A DNA stretch of 38,805 nucleotides from NCBI GenBank assembly GCA_007116635.1, contig SKIB01000134.1:1-38805 (forward strand), written 5' to 3'. Under the pieces are notes generated by a model. That model ran no database searches and was not told the origin of the DNA. It saw only the letters and a program-made list of their open reading frames with translations. Shown piece by piece: positions 1 to 8,973 of this stretch; the stretch's first letter is position 1; every line of letters starts with the position of its first letter. The DNA is from Saccharospirillaceae bacterium. Lineage in GTDB: Bacteria; Pseudomonadota; Gammaproteobacteria; Pseudomonadales; Natronospirillaceae. Made by a program: the position numbers and the translations under genes.

Positions 1-73
1 ACTCAGAAGTGAAACAGCGCATCGCCGATGGTAGTGTGGCATTCGCCATGTGAGAGTAGGTCATCGTCAGGCT
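1..73 (+). rRNA. rrf: 5S ribosomal RNA, 3' part (5' end outside window)
   Basis: The first bases match the conserved middle and 3' half of bacterial 5S rRNA: CTCAGAAGTGAAAC, then GCCGATGGTAGTGTGG and GAGAGTAGGTCATCGTCAGG. The 5' half lies before the window. The 3' end is placed at about 73, where the strand that closes helix I ends, and is accurate to a few bases. A strong terminator follows at 85-116, so this is the end of an rRNA operon transcribed rightwards. The 16S and 23S genes should lie just upstream, outside the window. Confidence 0.95.
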
Positions 74-84
74 CTTAAATGAAG

Positions 85-116
85 AAACCCGTAAGCGCTG
101 CTTGCGGGTTTTTTTT
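85..116 (+). terminator. Rho-independent terminator of the rRNA operon
   Basis: A 12-bp stem (arm 85-96, AAACCCGTAAGC; opposite arm 100-111; one G-T pair) with a 3-nt loop runs into eight consecutive T residues at 109-116. It sits 12 nt after the 5S rRNA end. Confidence 0.93.
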
Positions 117-219
117 CGTCTCATCGACGGTGGTGCATTTAACAGGCCAAGCCATCCCACGTCCAGTCGCTGGATCTCATGATGTTTGGTGTCAATGGCT
201 ATTGAGGTTCCCCAAAAGA

Positions 220-293
220 CCCTGCGACTTCGCGCAGGGTGACAGGGACATTTGCAGGGTGACTGGGAGCTTTGCAGATTAATTGGAACTGGA
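220..293. repeat. Hairpin plus 20-nt imperfect tandem repeats in the rRNA-ndh gap
   Basis: A 7-bp inverted repeat (CCCTGCG at 220-226, CGCAGGG at 233-239) runs into a 20-nt unit starting GCAGGGTGAC at 234-253. The unit is repeated at 254-273 with three changes, then as a decayed third copy at 274-293 that keeps GCAG and TGGA. The rest of the 117-340 gap shows no gene; the open frame across it is a chance reading. Such repeats behind rRNA operons may be mobile or recombination-prone short elements, but function cannot be inferred here. Confidence 0.6.
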
Positions 294-340
294 GAAAATA
301 GTTTTTTTATCTGCTGCTAACCATAGTAGTGTCCGTGGTC

Positions 341-1636
341 TTAATGCAATTTTAGTTTTGGTTTAAACACCCGGTGAAGACGGTCACTCATGGCAATGAC
401 AATAGCTCTCGGCCAGCCATAGATGGCGGCCTGATGCATACGGTATAGTGACACATACATCAAACGAGCAATCCTGCCTTCAACCTTTAGCGACCCCTTA
501 GAAAGATTGCCCATTAGCGTGCCAATGGCACTGTATTGGCTGAGGCTGACCAAAGAGCCATGATCTTGGTAAATGAATGGCTTAGGCTGATGCCCCTTGA
601 TGATCAGTGGCAGTTGCTTAGCCAGGTGGCTGGCCATTTGATGCGCGCTCTGTGCTCTTGGTGGCACGTATTTATCTTGACTTTGTGGGCAGGCGCAGCA
701 GTCGCCCAGGGCAAAAATATTACCATGACTGATGGATTGCATGGCCGAATTTACTACTAATTGCTTATTGCGTGTTAATTCGAGGCCGTTCAACTGATTC
801 ATAACATTGCAGCCTTTGACACCTGCAGCCCATACCATCAGTTCGGCATTGATTTGCCTTTGATCAGCAAGTTCCACCATGCCTTGACTGGCAGAGGTAA
901 CCCTTGCATTTAGCTCGACCTTGATATTAAGCTCTTTTAATTCAGTTAGAGCCGCAGCACTGATGCGTTCGGGCAGGGCAGGCAGTAGTCTTGGACCTGC
1001 TTCCAGCAGGCGAATGTTTAAGTGCTCTGGTTTGAGATTTTTAAAGCCATACTCTCTTACTACCTCAGCAGCATTAATCAGTTCAGCGGAAAGCTCTACG
1101 CCAGTGGCACCGCCACCAACGATGAGGATATCCACACTACCCTGAATGCCATTACCTATTTGGTTATCTGCGCGAATCATGGCGTTAACAAATTTTCGAT
1201 GGAAGCGAATGGCTTGGCGTAGGTTATCTAAGAAAATGCAATGTTCTGCTACACCATCAGTACCAAAATCGTTTGTGGCGCTCCCAATGGCGAGCACTAG
1301 ATAATCATAATTGAGTGTGCGCTCAGGAAGCACCAGTTGGTTGCCATCATTGAGAGCTGCAAGTATCAGTTGGTTTGAGTCTGGTTGCAGGGATTGCATT
1401 TCTCCTAGTATAAATTGAAAGTGGTTGCGCCTGGCCAGTACACGATAACTCACTTCATCAATGTTGGAATCCATAGCCCCTGTTGCTACTTCGTGTAATA
1501 AGGGTTTCCAAAAGTGAGTTGGGTTCTTATCCACTAAGATGACTTCAATTTTGCCCTTTCTACCGAACTTTCGTCCAAGACGTGTAGCAAGCTCAAGACC
1601 ACCTGCACCTCCGCCAACAATAATAATACGTTTCAT
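341..1636 (-). CDS. ndh: Type II NADH dehydrogenase (NADH:quinone oxidoreductase, non-proton-pumping)
   Basis: This is a peripheral membrane flavoprotein that passes electrons from NADH to the quinone pool without moving protons. Two Rossmann folds are visible: the N-terminal FAD motif GGGAGG at residues 8-13, and a second nucleotide motif, VGGGATGVELSAEL, near residue 180 for NADH. The FAD-contacting stretch FALGDC lies near residue 310, as in the NDH-2 family. The length, 431 aa, is typical. The ATG at 1636 is chosen because TAGGAGA lies 8 nt upstream and the FAD motif then follows at once; a 9-codon longer frame is possible but has no better start signal. It lies 209 nt downstream of mrpG on the same strand, so it may be read from the mrp promoter or its own. 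A 6-bp inverted repeat (CACTAT/ATAGTG, 1661-1678) sits just ahead of the ribosome site. Confidence 0.9.
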   Translation of the reverse strand: MKRIIIVGGGAGGLELATRLGRKFGRKGKIEVILVDKNPTHFWKPLLHEVATGAMDSNIDEVSYRVLARRNHFQFILGEMQSLQPDSNQLILAALNDGNQLVLPERTLNYDYLVLAIGSATNDFGTDGVAEHCIFLDNLRQAIRFHRKFVNAMIRADNQIGNGIQGSVDILIVGGGATGVELSAELINAAEVVREYGFKNLKPEHLNIRLLEAGPRLLPALPERISAAALTELKELNIKVELNARVTSASQGMVELADQRQINAELMVWAAGVKGCNVMNQLNGLELTRNKQLVVNSAMQSISHGNIFALGDCCACPQSQDKYVPPRAQSAHQMASHLAKQLPLIIKGHQPKPFIYQDHGSLVSLSQYSAIGTLMGNLSKGSLKVEGRIARLMYVSLYRMHQAAIYGWPRAIVIAMSDRLHRVFKPKLKLH

Positions 1637-1845
1637 AGACCAGTCTCCTAAAGTTAGCGCCACTATAGGTCAATAGTGACCTGTGTTACTAGCCCGCTAT
1701 GTCAATGACTCGGCCACTGTTACTGAGGTCCAATTTGCTATGTTCCATTGATAGCTATCCAGATCATTATTGATGCTTTAAAGGTTTGAACTATGCATAA
1801 ACCTTGGCTAACTAGGGTGTCAATTAACTGGGCACCTAAGGATTA

Positions 1846-2187
1846 TTACTCAGAATTATGCTCTTTAAACTCGTCTTCAAAGTCGTCTTTGATGGTGCCT
1901 TCCCATTTATCGATACCCACCACATAGCCGGCTCGGGCGATAGCATGGGCTGCAACTGGTGCGGTCATGATGATAAATACCATAACAGCCACTGCGCGCG
2001 CTGTGATACCAGGCTCTGAATAGGCCGCTGCTACGGCAAAGACCATTAAGCCTGAACCCAGAGCCCCCGCTTTACTGGTGGCATGCATACGGGTCAGTAG
2101 GTCTGGCATTCTCAAAAGACCAAGAGCAGCAAGAAACATCAGTGCTGCACCGGTAAACAAAAAGAAAGCAGTGAGGAAGTTAGTCAT
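1846..2187 (-). CDS. mrpG: Mrp-type Na+/H+ antiporter subunit G
   Basis: A small membrane subunit of the multisubunit monovalent cation/proton antiporter. It is 113 aa with three predicted membrane helices. The family stretch GLLRMPDLLTRMHATSKAGALG is split here around residues 23-44 and is the diagnostic PhaG/MnhG signature. The C-terminus is acidic and cytoplasmic. The reading frame is open upstream to 2334, but that extension only overlaps mrpF; the ATG at 2187 gives the normal family N-terminus, overlaps the mrpF stop by 8 nt, and fits translational coupling. It is the last gene of the mrpA-G operon. It has been proposed that MrpE, F and G support assembly or activity of the large A and D subunits. 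Confidence 0.9.
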   Translation of the reverse strand: MTNFLTAFFLFTGAALMFLAALGLLRMPDLLTRMHATSKAGALGSGLMVFAVAAAYSEPGITARAVAVMVFIIMTAPVAAHAIARAGYVVGIDKWEGTIKDDFEDEFKEHNSE

Positions 2188-2449
2188 CTCGGTGACCTCC
2201 GCGTTCAAGGAAATGCGCCATGCCAATAGCAGCAATAAAAGATACCAGAGCCAACACAATGGCCACATCAAGAAATGCCGTGGCCCCTGTATCCACCACA
2301 TAGATGGCAATAAAGCCAACCAATAAGGCGGCAATCAGCTCCAGGCTGACCACACGGTCTGGTAAAGAAGGGCCAACAATTAAGCGGTAAAGCGCGATCA
2401 GCATGGCAAAGGAAAGAGTGACATAGCAAACTAAGATAACGCTACTCAT
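2180..2449 (-). CDS. mrpF: Mrp-type Na+/H+ antiporter subunit F
   Basis: About 89 aa with three hydrophobic helices. The segment YRLIVGPSLPDRVVSLELIA is the MrpF/PhaF hallmark, with the PDRVV turn between helices one and two. The start is ambiguous: an ATG at 2464 is in frame, but a GGAGG lies inside that extension, 5 nt before the ATG at 2449 and 2 nt before another at 2452, so 2449 is preferred. With this start the gene overlaps the mrpE stop by 8 nt, the same spacing as mrpF-mrpG, which suggests coupled translation. It acts in the inner membrane as part of the antiporter complex. Confidence 0.88.
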   Translation of the reverse strand: MSSVILVCYVTLSFAMLIALYRLIVGPSLPDRVVSLELIAALLVGFIAIYVVDTGATAFLDVAIVLALVSFIAAIGMAHFLERGGHRDD

Positions 2450-2927
2450 CATAGCCTCCGACAAGATTTTTTATTCGGGTTTCAAGAGCAGCAAATTCAC
2501 GCAATTGTTTTTCCTCATCTTCAAGGTACATCACATGTACATAAAGCCATTGCTTATCAGGACTGACGTCCAGTGTTAAAGAGCCAGGTGTGACCGTGAT
2601 CAAATTACCAAATAAGGCAATTTGCGTGTCGGTTCTAAGGCTGAGTGGAATTTTCAACACCGCTGGCTTCATTAGATGCTTTGGCGTTACGATGTCATAG
2701 GCGACTTTAATATTAGCCACGATCAGGTCATAAAGAAAAAATATGACAAAATGTATTGCCGTTGGCACCTTATAAAAGTAAGGGCTAAAACTTGGATGCT
2801 TTCGTACGCAGAATAATAAAATGAAGTAGCCAATGATAAAGCCCAGGACAAAGCTACCAAGGTTGTAGTTGCCATTGAGCAGTACCCAAAGTACTGCTGC
2901 TAACATATTCCAAGCCAATGCTCGCAT
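2442..2927 (-). CDS. mrpE: Mrp-type Na+/H+ antiporter subunit E
   Basis: 161 aa. Two or three N-terminal membrane helices (about residues 5-75) are followed by a cytoplasmic domain with the motif LFGNLITVTPGSLTLDVS (about 105-122), which is the recognised core of the MnhE/PhaE family. The start ATG at 2927 follows AGGGGAA at a good distance and begins 3 nt after the mrpD stop. MrpE is an accessory subunit in which loss usually reduces but does not abolish antiport in studied systems. Nothing unusual is seen. Confidence 0.92.
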   Translation of the reverse strand: MRALAWNMLAAVLWVLLNGNYNLGSFVLGFIIGYFILLFCVRKHPSFSPYFYKVPTAIHFVIFFLYDLIVANIKVAYDIVTPKHLMKPAVLKIPLSLRTDTQIALFGNLITVTPGSLTLDVSPDKQWLYVHVMYLEDEEKQLREFAALETRIKNLVGGYDE

Positions 2928-2930
2928 GTT

Positions 2931-4430
2931 TTATTCCCCTAGAACGGCCTGAATGTAATGGTGCGGATGTAGCAACTCATAAGCTGCTTGTTGGGCGTAC
3001 TGGAAGAAGAACTCAGCTGCTAAGCCCATGCCCAAACTTGTAACAGCCAGGAATGTAACAGGAACCCACATCCAATAGGCTTGACCAGTCAATCTTGGCA
3101 TTGGGCTATCCTCGCTGATTTCAGGTTTTTTGCCCCAGAAGGCATAAGACCAGATTTTCAGCATTGAGAATAGCGTTAGCAAGCTGACGGCCACGGCGAA
3201 GAACAATGTCCACCAATCTCGTTCAGCGACAATGGCACTGATGACTATGAACTTAGCAAAAAAGCCAGACAGAGGCGGTAATCCAGCCAGTGACAGAGCA
3301 GACAATAAGAAAAAAATTGCCAGCCACGGGCTGTCTTTGTACAGACCGCCTAGCTTTTTCAGCTCATAACTGCCTCGTTGATAATAGATAATGCCGCTGA
3401 TAAAGAATAGGTTCGTTTTCACGACAATATTGTGAATGATGTAGAAAATACCACCTGCGATGGCTAGTGGGCTGAAAATGGCCAAGGCCACCAGCATATA
3501 GCCAATCTGACTGATAATGTGTACCGACAGAATCCGGCGGATCGACATCTGCGCTGCTGCACCCAGTACCCCAATCACCATGGTAAGAATGCCCGCCCAA
3601 AGAAGAATGCTATGGTGGGTAAAGTCCAAGTCTTGGGTAAAGATTAGGGTGTAGAAGCGGAACAGCACATAGACCCCAACCTTGGTTAAAAGGCCTGCAA
3701 ATACTGCGGATACCGCCACCGCCGGGGTGTGATAACTGGCTGGCAACCAAAAGAACAGCGGGAAGGCGGCTGCTTTAATACCAAATGCGACCATGAAGAG
3801 CATGGAAACAATAATGATTAAACGCTGATCTTCAATGGCCTGTAATTTAACCGCCACATCGGCCATATTCAGTGTGCCAACCATGCCATAGAGCAAGCCT
3901 ATGGCCGTAAGGAACAAGGCTGAAGAAAGTAAATTCATGGCCACATATTTTATGGCACCTCGTAGCTGGGCTTTTTCGCCACCCAGAATCAGCAAGCCAA
4001 AGGAGGCAATCAGCATGATCTCGAACCAAACATAAAGGTTAAAGATGTCGCCGGTGAGGAAGCTGCCCATCACACCTGCTACCATTAGGTTGAGCAGAGG
4101 TAAGTAGCCATAGCGTAAGCTGGTTTTGCTTTGGCTGGCCAGGGAGAAAATCAGCGTGCCCAGATAGATAATGGAGGCAATTAAAACCATGCTCATGGCC
4201 AGAGTGTCAGCTACTAGGCTGATACCAAAGGGGGCTTGCCAACCCCCTAATTGCAGTACCAATATGCCAAGTTCAGCGTGCAGGGCAAACAGCCAAACAG
4301 CGCTCAACATCACTAAAACAGCTGACAGAATACTTAGGTAGGTTTGCAATCTGGGCTGAAACCAAAAAACCATGCATAGGGCTCCAGCCAGCATCGGCAG
4401 AGCAATGGGTAGAAGTACGGCTTGCATCAT
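2931..4430 (-). CDS. mrpD: Mrp-type Na+/H+ antiporter subunit D (NuoM/N-like)
   Basis: 499 aa, about 14 membrane helices, of the proton-conducting transporter family shared with complex I subunits NuoL/M/N. Visible features are [21 protein letters not shown] (about 127-147), carrying the conserved membrane glutamate, and then [41 protein letters not shown] and [14 protein letters not shown], carrying the lysines and histidines of the ion path. The gene starts at tandem ATGs (4430, 4427) that overlap the mrpC stop. MrpD with MrpA is thought to form the cation- and proton-translocating modules. Length and motifs are complete, so the protein should be functional. Confidence 0.95.
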   Translation of the reverse strand: MMQAVLLPIALPMLAGALCMVFWFQPRLQTYLSILSAVLVMLSAVWLFALHAELGILVLQLGGWQAPFGISLVADTLAMSMVLIASIIYLGTLIFSLASQSKTSLRYGYLPLLNLMVAGVMGSFLTGDIFNLYVWFEIMLIASFGLLILGGEKAQLRGAIKYVAMNLLSSALFLTAIGLLYGMVGTLNMADVAVKLQAIEDQRLIIIVSMLFMVAFGIKAAAFPLFFWLPASYHTPAVAVSAVFAGLLTKVGVYVLFRFYTLIFTQDLDFTHHSILLWAGILTMVIGVLGAAAQMSIRRILSVHIISQIGYMLVALAIFSPLAIAGGIFYIIHNIVVKTNLFFISGIIYYQRGSYELKKLGGLYKDSPWLAIFFLLSALSLAGLPPLSGFFAKFIVISAIVAERDWWTLFFAVAVSLLTLFSMLKIWSYAFWGKKPEISEDSPMPRLTGQAYWMWVPVTFLAVTSLGMGLAAEFFFQYAQQAAYELLHPHHYIQAVLGE

Positions 4431-4777
4431 TCGCTGTCGTCCTTAAGGTTGTTCATGTCGTCAACGCCTATCACTTCATACACTCGGTGAATCAGTACCA
4501 CTGCAAAAGCAAGCACACCAAAACTAATAACAATGGCGGTGAGAATAAGGGCTTGAGGTAAAGGATCGGCCACCAGTTGATCCGGTACGATACTACCCTC
4601 TGCAATAAGTGGTGGCGCTCCTCTTCTGAGTGGTCCGGCAACGGTGAAGATTAGTAAGTTAGTTGCATTGGCGAGGATGATCAGGCCCATTACTAATTTG
4701 ATGATTGAGCGGCGCATCATCATATAGATTGCACCTGCGTACATACTACCAATGAGAAATGCCATAATAAGAATCAT
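4427..4777 (-). CDS. mrpC: Mrp-type Na+/H+ antiporter subunit C (NuoK-like)
   Basis: 116 aa with three membrane helices. It is homologous to complex I subunit NuoK. The stretch [21 protein letters not shown] near residues 28-48 and the [20 protein letters not shown] segment near 73-92 are the recognised MnhC/PhaC signature. It overlaps mrpB by 4 nt upstream and mrpD by 4 nt downstream, so translation is likely coupled across the operon. It acts in the inner membrane as a core piece of the antiporter. Confidence 0.93.
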   Translation of the reverse strand: MILIMAFLIGSMYAGAIYMMMRRSIIKLVMGLIILANATNLLIFTVAGPLRRGAPPLIAEGSIVPDQLVADPLPQALILTAIVISFGVLAFAVVLIHRVYEVIGVDDMNNLKDDSE

Positions 4778-5202
4778 GCGTCCTCCGATTTTGCCAAGGC
4801 AATGATGATGGTCGTGACTGTGCCAAGCACCACCAAATAGACACCAATATCAAACAACAAGGGAGTTGAAAGCTTTAGTGTGCCAAGGTTGCCAAGGGCA
4901 ATATAAAGCCATTGAGCTGTGAGAAATTCTTGGCCAAAAGCCAATGCAATGAAGCCAGCAATCATGGCCAGTAGCAAGCCAACGCCCATTAGGATCCGGC
5001 TATTAACCTTCAAGAACTTTTTGGTGCTATCGGCGTCGAAGGCAAAAAGGTACATAGAGAATGCACTGGACGCCACCAAACCAGCAATAAAACCGCCTCC
5101 AGGCTCGTCATGGCCGCGAATAAGCAACGAAATGGAGAACAGCAACAGTAGGGGCACCATGATGGCCGTTGCGGTACGAATGATTAAGGAGTACGAAGAC
5201 AT
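4774..5202 (-). CDS. mrpB: Mrp-type Na+/H+ antiporter subunit B
   Basis: 142 aa with four membrane helices. The motif [21 protein letters not shown] (about 26-46) is the signature of the MnhB domain. The gene begins at a TGATG junction, overlapping the mrpA stop by one base. In many proteobacteria the A and B proteins are fused; here they are separate, as in the seven-gene Bacillus-type operon. It acts as an inner-membrane subunit between the NuoL-like and NuoK-like parts of the complex. Confidence 0.93.
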   Translation of the reverse strand: MSSYSLIIRTATAIMVPLLLLFSISLLIRGHDEPGGGFIAGLVASSAFSMYLFAFDADSTKKFLKVNSRILMGVGLLLAMIAGFIALAFGQEFLTAQWLYIALGNLGTLKLSTPLLFDIGVYLVVLGTVTTIIIALAKSEDA

Positions 5203-7478
5203 CAGGAGAGCTCCCTTGGTTGACGGATCATGGCATAAATACCGGTGGCGGCAATGGCCAATACGAATAGCTCCCCTAGGGTATCCAGGGCGCGGTAGTC
5301 GACCAGAATAACGTTTACCACATTGCGGCCCTTGGCGATCACATAGCTGTTTTCGATCATGTAACCGGAGATGCTTTCGTAATAGTGGTTACCAGACACC
5401 AGCAGAATGAACATCAACATCATAAAGCCAATGATGATGGAGATGCCGGCATCAAACCAGCGTTCTTTAATTGAGCTGTAAAGTTGGAACCTAGGTAGTC
5501 TAAAGAGAACCAATACCAGCAGAATAACGGTGAGGGTTTCGATTAACACCTGAGTGATGGCAAGATCCGGTGCGCTGAAGAAAACGAACAACAGAGCCAC
5601 TGAGAAGCCGAGCGCACCTAAGGCAGCAACCGCACCCAAGCGTTGTCTGGTGAGACAGGTATAAAGGCCAGCAAGGAAGGCGACACTGACCACCGCTAAT
5701 TCGTGAATTTTCCATTCGCCAAGTTCTAACTCAGGCAAACCTGGCCAGTGGCGCATAGCAGCCCAGCCAACCAAGCCTAGAGTGACCAGTGCCATTACCC
5801 ATATATCGCGTCTCAGATTACCACTTTGCATGATGTCACTTTGCCATTTAGCAAAGGCCAGTAGCTTCTGCCAGAAGGTTTCCCACATCATCTCTGGGCC
5901 GTATTGACCCAGTTTCTCGATCCAATCGACCGTTTGGCTGCGAGTGCGTAGCCAGAGGTAGCAGAGACAACCCAAACCTAGGGCGGCTAGGCTAACCAGA
6001 AGTGGGATATTAATGCCATGCCATAGGCTGAGTTTAACACTCAACTCAGCACCCATAACATTGCTGGCCGCTTGAGAAAATATAGGGTTCAGCAGCCAAG
6101 CCAGCAAACCAAGGCCCAACGACAGGCTGGCCAGCACCATGGTGCCTAACCTGAGGCTTAGAGGTGCCTCATGGGGTGCATGGGGCGTATCCTTGAATTC
6201 ACCAGTAAAGGGCAACCAAGCGACTTTCAGCGCCGCGGCCACAATGAATATCGAACTGATGGCCACCAGCAACAGTACCAGCCAAGACAGCAGGGCCGCT
6301 TCTAACAGAAATTCTTTACCAATAAAGCCCAGTAAGGGAGGTACGCCAGCAAAGGATAGTGCGGCGATTAGGGTAAAGGCAAAGGTGAGAGGCATTTTTT
6401 TACCCAGCCCGCCCATGGCAAACACATTGCGCGTGCCGGTTTCATGATCGATGGTGCCAGCCGCCATAAAGAGTGCGCCCTTGTACAGGGCATGAGCAAA
6501 GAGAAAGACCACAAAAGCACGCATGGCATAGTCGCTACCGATGCCTAGCAGCATGGTCAGGGTGCCGAGTGCCATCAGAGTGGAGTAAGCCAGAATGCGC
6601 TTGAGATCGGCCGAGAAGGCAGAAAAAGCGGCGCCCATAAACATGGTGGTGCCGCCCAGCAGCAGCAGTGACCAGAACCATAGTTCAGTGCCTCCCAGCG
6701 CTGGATTTAAGCGAGCCAGAAGATAAATGCCGGCCTTAACCATGGTGGCTGAGTGCAGGTAAGCACTGATGGGCGTGGGAGCTGCCATGGCATTGGGCAG
6801 CCAGAAATGCAGTGGGAACTGCGCCGACTTGCTGAGCGCACCAATTAGGATCAGCACCAGAATCAGGCTGTAATAGGGGCTTTCTTGGATGCGGTCCGCT
6901 TGTGACAGCAGGTATTGAATATCGTAACTGCCACCGACCTGAGCCAGCAAAATCATACCCGACATCAAGGCCAAACCACCAGCAACGGTCACAAGTAGAC
7001 CCTGAAGGGCTGACTTTTTCGATTTTTCTTGCTCGAAATGGTAACCGATCAGTAGGTAGGAGGTGACCGAGGTGAGCTCCCAAAAGACGAACAGACTAAT
7101 AAGGTTGTTGCTGGTGACCAGCCCCAGCATGGCGCCCATGAAGATCATCAGAATGGCCAGCAGTCGGCCAAGGTTCTTTTCGCCCTTGAGGTAGCCACTG
7201 GCGTAGAACAGAATGAAAAACCCGATGCCGCTAATCAACCAGACAAAGATCAGGGCTAGGGCATCCAGATGTAAAGACAGTTGAATGCCAAGGCTGGGCA
7301 CCCATTGCCAATACTCTTGATAAAATTGCCCCTGATGAACGTCAGTATAGAACTGGCTGAACCAGAGAAACACCACTGCCACCCAGGCCATCAGCAGGCC
7401 AACACTCAGTTCAGGCCGTATGCGATATAACCAGGGTGTCACCATTGCAAGTAAGAAGCAGACGAAAATAACCGCCAT
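5202..7478 (-). CDS. mrpA: Mrp-type Na+/H+ antiporter subunit A (NuoL-like)
   Basis: The largest antiporter subunit, 758 aa, somewhat shorter than the roughly 800 aa of the Bacillus protein. The N-terminal two thirds resemble NuoL: a helix with the key glutamate in LFVFWELTSVTSYLLIGYHF (about 131-150), then SKSAQFPLHFWLPNAMAAPT, ISAYLHSATMVKAGIYLLAR and LKRILAYSTLMALG with conserved lysine and histidine residues. The C-terminal part holds the MbhD/MbhE-like helices, including FSAPDLAITQVLIETLTVIL. The start ATG at 7478 has only a modest AGGG ahead of it. It heads the mrpABCDEFG operon. The complex exports Na+ (or K+/Li+) in exchange for H+, giving salt and alkali tolerance. The stretch upstream shared with the 7657 gene has a TTGACA on this strand (7558-7563) but no convincing -10. 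Confidence 0.95.
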   Translation of the reverse strand: MAVIFVCFLLAMVTPWLYRIRPELSVGLLMAWVAVVFLWFSQFYTDVHQGQFYQEYWQWVPSLGIQLSLHLDALALIFVWLISGIGFFILFYASGYLKGEKNLGRLLAILMIFMGAMLGLVTSNNLISLFVFWELTSVTSYLLIGYHFEQEKSKKSALQGLLVTVAGGLALMSGMILLAQVGGSYDIQYLLSQADRIQESPYYSLILVLILIGALSKSAQFPLHFWLPNAMAAPTPISAYLHSATMVKAGIYLLARLNPALGGTELWFWSLLLLGGTTMFMGAAFSAFSADLKRILAYSTLMALGTLTMLLGIGSDYAMRAFVVFLFAHALYKGALFMAAGTIDHETGTRNVFAMGGLGKKMPLTFAFTLIAALSFAGVPPLLGFIGKEFLLEAALLSWLVLLLVAISSIFIVAAALKVAWLPFTGEFKDTPHAPHEAPLSLRLGTMVLASLSLGLGLLAWLLNPIFSQAASNVMGAELSVKLSLWHGINIPLLVSLAALGLGCLCYLWLRTRSQTVDWIEKLGQYGPEMMWETFWQKLLAFAKWQSDIMQSGNLRRDIWVMALVTLGLVGWAAMRHWPGLPELELGEWKIHELAVVSVAFLAGLYTCLTRQRLGAVAALGALGFSVALLFVFFSAPDLAITQVLIETLTVILLVLVLFRLPRFQLYSSIKERWFDAGISIIIGFMMLMFILLVSGNHYYESISGYMIENSYVIAKGRNVVNVILVDYRALDTLGELFVLAIAATGIYAMIRQPRELS

Positions 7479-7656
7479 AAAGATTGGCCCTATAAGGAAG
7501 GAGTTACAAAAGTTTATTTTAGACTAGCAGCCGCTGAAAAGGATTAAAAGTGTTACTTGTCAAAAGTCAGTTCGATTTACCTGTTCGGTACATGGCATTG
7601 TTGCTTTGCCAGTATTCTGCTTTAGACTGACTAGAATAGTTTGTAGAGAAGTTCTT

Positions 7657-8973
7657 ATGTCATGGTCATTCCTGCACAAATTCCGTACTGACGATCTCTT
7701 GGCAGCCAAGAGCGCATGGCTAGCCTCTTGGCGTACTAGTCTAGCCGACTATAAGGCATTGCCTGAATTGGTCATTAGGCGTTACTTTCAGGATGGTTGT
7801 GCTGGTTTGGCAGCCAGCCTAACTTATACGACCTTATTTGCCTTGGTTCCACTCTTTACCCTGTTGGTGTCGATTTTTAGTTTATTGCCAGAAAGTGAGC
7901 AGTATCAGCAGCAGTTAATCGAGCCTTTGATGTCTTTTTTAGTGCCGCAGGTTGGGGAGGTGGTGCAAGAGTATCTTCAAGCCTTCAGTGTTAAAGCTAG
8001 CCAATTGACTGCAATGGGCTTAGCAATTTTATTGGCTACCTCAGTCTTGATGATCTACAACATTGAGCAGGCATTTAACAGGATCTGGCGAGTAAGGCGA
8101 AGCCGAAAAAGTCTGTATGCCTTTATGTTGTATTGGACCTTTTTATCCCTTGGCCCCATTCTTATTGGCGCAACCTTGGCCTTGTCTGCAAGCCTATCGA
8201 ATCTTGCATGGTGGTTAGATTTGCCCTCTGTGGTGAGTGCTTGGCAACTTTGGCTCGCAAGAGGTTTGGAAGTGTTAGCCTTTACCCTATTGTATTGGGT
8301 TGTACCCAATCATGGGGTTCGGCTGCGTTATGCTCTGGTCGGAGCTCTGCTGATGACAGCCCTTTTTGAGGTCGCGAAGTGGTTATTTGCTTTTTTCATT
8401 CAAAACTTCCCTTCTTACGAATTTATTTACGGTGCTTTTGCTGCCATCCCGCTGTTCCTTTTATGGGTATATTTATCGTGGCAAATGATTTTACTAAGTG
8501 CGCAGCTCGTGGCCGTGCTTGATTTGGGTTTGGTGCATCATAAAAGCTCACCTCCCATACCCCTGGCCTTGCAACCTGTAATGGCGCTGTTAGTCTTGTG
8601 GCAACACTTTAATCAGCAGCAGGGTGTTTCCGAATATAGTTTGCGTCATTACTGTGGTTATCCAAAGTTAGAAGAGTGGAACCAGGTAATGTCATGGTTA
8701 AGAAAGCACTGGATGGTTCAGGACGCCGCAGGGCAGTGGCGATTAGCTGCTAACCCCCATCAGATCAGTGCTAGTCATTGGTTGCAGACTTTGCCTTGGC
8801 GCCTACCCTTGGCCGAAGAATGGCCTGCCAGTATGCAAGGCCTTACGGATCTAAGATTGCAGGTGCAGGAGATTGAGCAGGCTCAGAAACAGCTCTGGCG
8901 GGGTAGCCTGGCAGAGCTGTTGCAATCTCAGCAGTCTTTACTGGCTAAGGATTCTCTGGTTGGCAACCGCTAG
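7657..8973 (+). CDS. YihY/BrkB-family inner membrane protein
   Basis: 438 aa with six predicted membrane helices in the first 300 residues. The stretch AGLAASLTYTTLFALVPLFTLLVS and, later, FPSYEFIYGAFAAIPLFLLWVYLSW are typical of the YihY/BrkB family (formerly mis-named ribonuclease BN); each is cited only in part here. The C-terminal 130 residues are soluble and look winged-helix-like (around ALLVLWQHFNQQQGVSEYSL), as in the longer members found in Pseudomonas. The biochemical role of the family is not established. The open frame reaches back to a TTG at 7606, but the ATG at 7657 preceded by GAGAAG gives the normal N-terminus. The last 36 nt overlap the convergent gene at 8938. Confidence 0.87.
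   Translation: MSWSFLHKFRTDDLLAAKSAWLASWRTSLADYKALPELVIRRYFQDGCAGLAASLTYTTLFALVPLFTLLVSIFSLLPESEQYQQQLIEPLMSFLVPQVGEVVQEYLQAFSVKASQLTAMGLAILLATSVLMIYNIEQAFNRIWRVRRSRKSLYAFMLYWTFLSLGPILIGATLALSASLSNLAWWLDLPSVVSAWQLWLARGLEVLAFTLLYWVVPNHGVRLRYALVGALLMTALFEVAKWLFAFFIQNFPSYEFIYGAFAAIPLFLLWVYLSWQMILLSAQLVAVLDLGLVHHKSSPPIPLALQPVMALLVLWQHFNQQQGVSEYSLRHYCGYPKLEEWNQVMSWLRKHWMVQDAAGQWRLAANPHQISASHWLQTLPWRLPLAEEWPASMQGLTDLRLQVQEIEQAQKQLWRGSLAELLQSQQSLLAKDSLVGNR

Noticed and set aside
79-282. 67-codon frame after the 5S gene
   Set aside because: It begins inside the terminator and runs across the repeats; residue content is not protein-like.
1846-2334. Longer 162-codon mrpG reading frame
   Set aside because: The 49 extra residues are an out-of-frame copy of mrpF sequence; family alignment starts at 2187.
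7535-7563. mrpA promoter built on TTGACA
   Set aside because: The -35-like hexamer is good but no acceptable -10 lies at 16-18 nt; not listed as a promoter.
7657-8973. Annotation of the YihY-family gene as ribonuclease BN (rbn)
   Set aside because: The membrane family was historically mislabelled; real RNase BN is a soluble metallo-beta-lactamase-type enzyme, and no such motif is present.
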